A stretch of 64,000 nucleotides of DNA, taken from positions 56,136-120,135 of the forward strand of contig CAJTLV010000007.1 in assembly GCA_910577435.1 (NCBI GenBank), read 5' to 3'. The DNA is from an uncultured Christensenella sp. (GTDB taxonomy: Bacteria; Bacillota; Clostridia; Christensenellales; Pumilibacteraceae). Under the pieces are notes generated by a model, which did no database searches, was not told the origin of the DNA, and worked only from the letters and a program-made list of their open reading frames with translations. The first letter of the stretch is position 1; each line of letters starts with the position of its first letter. Positions 62,301 to 64,000 of this stretch are shown here, one piece after another. Made by a program: the position numbers and the translations under genes.

Positions 62301-62598
62301 CAAAAACGACAACGACGACAATCTGCTCGACAACTACTTAAGCAAGCTGAACGTCACGGCAAATCTCGTCAATGTAACCGCCTGCTCGATCAATCTCAAT
62401 CTGAAAGCAACGCTCCGCAACGTCACCGAATACACGGACGACGAAGGTACAGGACGCATAAAGAGCAGTGGGATTACACCGACCGTCATCGGCGACAGGA
62501 GCTACGACATCGACAGCTTAACAGCCGACTACATACCGTCGGTCGAATGGACGGCGGGCAGTGCGCTCACTCTCCCCGATTGGCTCGCTTGGGCGTAA
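56380..62598 (+). CDS. Giant membrane-anchored repeat protein
   Basis: 2072 residues from TTG 56380, which has GGAGG 8 nt upstream. A basic N-terminus (SAITRRR) and one membrane helix (about residues 18-36) act as signal/anchor; the rest should be outside. Between about 57.4 and 60.5 kb five related units of 190-230 residues recur, each with a strand like LYVAVGNIKLTG (centres near 57600, 58190, 58760, 59365, 60060). The last third is non-repetitive. No catalytic motif or known domain is recognised; units look beta-rich. Monocistronic, with its own promoter. Likely a surface or envelope-spanning protein. Confidence 0.85.
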   Translation: MVNPLYQHKSAITRRRLIIAFILCTIITVSIMTGFSKGLDSDGTIYTAEGTRIVMWNELPESGTPEDFDALTSFKYVAQRLYTAPYFKGDTVGDVVADLGIMKYKQHVHNTRVVKNGDVFSEAISSSSAKSIAEQKYIEGDIIIYRPSVKVSGDNVTWSDSAFRLAKEDYFRQYGVIPLELAKHAIDEQTILSVRDNNAALQKSTVNDAQSDGDETVDEGGVAYDVPQTLVKGDDGYYSITFELDPYESTKYSRNEMRTLAGADNNPVISYVAFTLVFDERFIPISVSTAERYDIEIPFLGAMSCSSTLTETFYDVGGDGELPYLDFFKSHMTDESGGEIPDAPKSPADYLANAFGAYMDGSKTLDLAADIAIGDMALNGLKISVDIAEMNVKAQLGNLYIEYAGDRVYLTKGDIKGYITVDKFKTLLENETVSGLLSSASLPDIDFDKLLGGDILGKLFENCEMTTENGVTRIRLPFELADGITIDASLYVKDEGMELQRIAGNVNAFGTNVSIDAVPTVAAFPAVDSDYADFDPIVDFISDAMNTALGGTTYGIKGDIEINGNTIGVDAYIDRTDGAVTADGTVSAYGVTVDFKYVNGTIYIKVGNIKLAATISDLPELIGAIGGIVDTDATDFGQIETILPRTLPEITDVLDSLTVTDEKLSVGLKLGDIPAYVELTRGGGLITGVKANVSVDITDIKLDLSADITITRPDRHTVSASDANSYSDIAQLKPTLEAAARVIAEKSLAADFEVTVGGTDIRGNLAVAFDDGLSAQVTLDDYPVEVTIYEKALYVAVGNIKLTGSTADVPAIIDALGDIIPEQAVATIDKILGALNGDSPTVPSDFDITSIVHTALDALISFKIENGEIKADIAVGDTTIGVTAKADLSMLTVAAAFGDIALTAKLNNVKEGATIAAPDKSQYTSVSEFLPLISPIAPLFLKDGYAMRLEAELYGIAVSGDVYISLPDETHEAVAVKLIAQISDVRAEITYINDKLYIAVGDVKLTGGTTRAEIEALISALSPVVPQIDGIIDMITGISSVEIDLTAVINAVTELSATADGATLAIDLGELGAEFAATLNIAYDNGLPVSATVDAAINGNAIAFTLGIAVENGELAAISCDEYGVSVRLTDTSKQQVTAPTGDFIDVAVLAQYIEPLFELIEQAKTAQSVRMNISAYALTSENKQMKIEGHITVAMFPSLAVDATLDLFAGTDAQEPIYIRYTENVLYIKAGGIKLSFDTNNDVGRIVGVLANYLPEYLIDELNVMLGLQDGESALSTSNIIINAIKEAARQQTVEGKLSALFSPVDGGRSAVGLLIDMVGLSSANGVTAHVDVMGVSLSATPNMSDGELIGVTVATNVAGIKIEATVSDITFSDSATAIPVPDDSDEYVSVAEFIETIGYAIGTFTARDEQGNITFEITDFEFTYAEKERYDEAGNKISETVNVRNIDGKSALKGKIVPAGENDDGTHVGSAFELEAHIVLSIDSLVNYGDINISLYIKDETAYIDYFESKTGYGERVSIDYTSVMQIVAAAVDILGVRGEAIDDIIGAFRQPIDTSIFESMNIIGLDSLQTMLNDLAGTVQNAKNAINKISEAWNIVKTAGSTENLRAQLDTVKALIGEALAPFGKDGNNGGESSRSEYEQIDGSLFGKIVNGVTLKKTGNYIWADVDNGITTGGTGRASVVVTQGDGVINGIDISDLDVKTADIKGSVRFISGGEVNVVVPPEVTQTDGNTTYSDLSNIKHLLFDVMNTANLMEFEIGDNTSTGEDFINVQIKVIGISINIDIAYSVKVKIIPQTDGGFKTAAIVDFVFKDISMGVIPDCSTRLTFYDDTFYVEGLAWRQERVKKLGTWRYKTFTEPVSVAYTLGDFTDMISNDMNKLLYDFLFYLLPLKIDYMSVPVPFDKPWASIGTNLQKTIAGNIVGDGSSTSAATPTLATVFKGYSYADGKHTATIGLKELTGSSTLGDVTVDIIGKNDNDDNLLDNYLSKLNVTANLVNVTACSINLNLKATLRNVTEYTDDEGTGRIKSSGITPTVIGDRSYDIDSLTADYIPSVEWTAGSALTLPDWLAWA

Positions 62599-62725
62599 CG
62601 ATCTGAAAACACGGCAAGCCAAACCGCACTTATCATAGTGAAATAAAGGCTCTCGGAGTTTACCGTAATTCCCATAGGGAATATTAGGTAAGCCGTAGGC
62701 GAACGAGAATTAGGCGTGGCGTGAA
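62599..62725. other. Gap between the giant gene and the mobile remnant
   Basis: 127 nt with no gene. A small TTCCCATAGGGAA hairpin is present but lacks a T tail. Confidence 0.5.
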
Positions 62726-63268
62726 GTGAAATGCACCCCAAAAATTGGACAAACTAATGGAGGTGCATTTCATTCCGTCCGTGCCTTTTTCATAGACTTT
62801 CTTCTTGGCGGTGTCAACGACGGGTATGTAGTAGAGTTGCAAATGCGGTGTCTTTTCGTCCACGTGGATAACAGCCGACAGTATACTTTTGTCCGTTCCC
62901 TTATAATCGATTTCCCGTAAAGCGAACTCATAGCAACGGTTGAAAAACTCCATTACCGCATACGGCGTTTCTTCGCCTTTCTTCCAACCGAGCCGCACGA
63001 AGAACGCCGTGTCCGAAGTGATAATCATACCCTCGAAAGCAACGGACTTTTTCTTCTCGCGGAAGGTTGCGTTTAACGTTTGCATCGTCTTTTTCCATTG
63101 CGCCGTTAAGCCGCCTTCCGACCTTTTGAAATACATATTGAGCGGTGTGCGCTCGCCGTCTATATCTTCGTTGCGGTTGTGCTTGCTTGTGCGTTCCGTT
63201 TCGCCGCCTATCTTGCCTAAACTGCCTTTATTGAATTGTTCTATTCTGACTACCTGATAACTTATAAT
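62684..63268 (-). pseudogene. Mob/Pre-type relaxase, truncated
   Basis: The frame encodes about 195 residues of a plasmid mobilisation/recombination (Mob_Pre) protein: ISYQVVRIEQFNKGS near the start, SVAFEGMIITSDTAFF, and the metal-site stretch HVDEKTPHLQLYYIPVVD. After KGTDG, near 62775, the sequence leaves the family and soon stops, so more than half of a normal relaxase is missing. The frame opens at ATT 63268, 6 nt after a GGAGG site; the first ATG is 44 codons later inside conserved sequence. Decayed or recombined mobile-element gene. Confidence 0.75.
62726..62771. repeat. Inverted repeat resembling an IS3-family end
   Basis: TGAAATGCACC (62726-62736) and GGTGCATTTCA (62761-62771) are exact reverse complements. 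The left arm continues CCAAAAATTGGACA, close to the terminal sequence of IS3/IS150-type elements. No transposase is present. It lies at the point where the relaxase gene is cut off. Confidence 0.5.
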
Positions 63269-63914
63269 TCTGTTCCTCCAATGAATAATGTTTTACCGAA
63301 TATCCCGTAAAGTCCGTCCGAGCGGTGGTGTTCGATTTTACCGTGTCTTATTTTTTTGCTTACCGTTTGCTTGCCATATTAAGGCGGTCTGATTGTCATA
63401 AATTACCTTCGAATGCTAGTTTTTATATCTTCGTCCACGCAAGAAAGAGCGGGAAAGATACCGTAAAAAAGGCGCGAAAAAAGCCGCTGATAACTTCTTG
63501 TATCACCGACTTCTAACCGTGTTTAGCAACATAATGTGCTCTATGATGGTTGGTCATTCTATTAAGTTAGAGAATTGATTTAAGTGCCGTTTTACAAAAA
63601 AATCGTACACTTATAAAAGCCTATCACGGCTTACGAATTTTGCGTAACAAAACAAAACTTACGCCCTTTCCGTAAGCTAAGGCACGGTCGGCTATACTGC
63701 CCAAACCTTCCGCGTCCTATGAGCTGTCGCTCATTGCGGAATCTGCCGAACTCATAACCGTTATCCGTTCGGCACACCCTTTCAAAAGGGTACAATACCA
63801 CTCATTACACTACTGTGATATGCTATGTATTTTGTCACTATGACAGTATAAAGTCAATAGATTTTCAAAACAAATGTTTGCGATTTTTGGAAAGTTTTGT
63901 CGAAAAGCGACTTT
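63269..63914. other. Non-coding remnant between relaxase and histidine kinase
   Basis: About 645 nt without a supported gene. It holds small hairpins (ACTTACG/CGTAAGC near 63660; ACCCTTT/AAAGGGT near 63780) and a minus-strand TTGACT, 17 nt, CAAAAT promoter-like pair near 63830-63860 with an overlapping GTCATAGTGAC palindrome. It could include a transfer origin for the relaxase, but no known nick site was recognised. Confidence 0.45.
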
Positions 63915-64000
63915 CTAAAATTCAACGGTAAACTTACTACCTTCGCCGAGCGTGCTTTTGACGCTTATTTTCCAACCGGATTTTTGGCATATCTTTTTGG
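63915..64000 (-). CDS. Sensor histidine kinase, C-terminal fragment
   Basis: The last 27 codons of a gene entering from the right edge read ...CQKSGWKISVKSTLGEGSKFTVEF and stop at 63915. This is the G2-box end of a HATPase_c domain of a two-component sensor kinase. The rest, and its response regulator, lie outside the window. Confidence 0.8.
   Translation of the reverse strand, partial: KKICQKSGWKISVKSTLGEGSKFTVEF

Overview
The window reads as chromosome of an uncultured Bacillota, most likely class Clostridia. The evidence is the gene content (spoVG, a Spo0A C-terminal-like protein, a standalone HMA/ArsR/P-type ATPase metal cassette, ABC-F ATPase, walJ next to rlmH, secG next to rnr), strong AGGAGG Shine-Dalgarno sites, many TTGACA/TATAAT promoters with 17-nt spacers, and roughly balanced, CG-rich codon use. 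The last 1.4 kb is a decayed mobile region. Placement below class level is not possible from the sequence alone.

Layout. 1-6.4 kb: start of a nucleotide-sugar epimerase-type gene, then a minus-strand tRNA-synthetase operon alaS-metG-like-leuS; alaS carries a one-base frameshift and has no C-Ala domain. 6.4-9.1 kb: metal-responsive operon (ArsR repressor, separate HMA chaperone, P1B ATPase). 9.4-13.8 kb: regulators and accessory genes, partly of lower GC: an XRE protein with an 18-unit glycine pentad repeat, a divergent HxlR/cupin pair, and a nitroreductase-MATE operon behind a terminator-bearing leader, ending at tRNA-Arg. 14-20.6 kb: envelope or membrane proteins (heptad-repeat membrane protein, PTS EIIC-like transporter, LemA with a large partner), a lone FakA C-terminal domain and a PaaI thioesterase. 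20.7-26.8 kb: branched-chain amino-acid genes ilvB-ilvN, ilvD, leuB, plus an acyl carrier protein. 26.9-37 kb: ABC-F ATPase, a transmembrane XRE regulator with a probable extracellular InlB/GLUG region, transglutaminase lipoprotein and HtrA-like protease, arsR-ung, and a divergent zinc-ribbon membrane protein/XRE pair. 37-44.5 kb: core genes argS, ychF, rnr, secG, spoVG, murC. 44.5-55.4 kb: a two-gene operon encoding a channel-like RyR-domain protein, tadA with an M14 peptidase, a Spo0A-like protein, walJ-CPBP-CPBP-rlmH, a two-subunit class I fumarase and an M29 aminopeptidase. 55.4-56.3 kb: hairpin-rich segment with initiator tRNA-fMet and a duplicated tRNA end. 56.4-62.6 kb: one gene for a 2072-residue membrane-anchored repeat protein. 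62.6-64 kb: truncated Mob/Pre relaxase and the 3' end of a sensor histidine kinase gene.

A theme not explained by standard annotation is a set of eight genes (htrA-like, arsR, xre, murC, spo0A-like, walJ, fumarase alpha, the large transmembrane xre) that lack a Shine-Dalgarno site and instead have a -10 box ending 6-7 nt before the start codon. That predicts leaderless mRNAs. The other notable items are the transmembrane XRE regulator, the RyR operon, the nitroreductase-MATE attenuator, and two single-base indels (alaS, tRNA-fMet) that may be assembly errors or real lesions.
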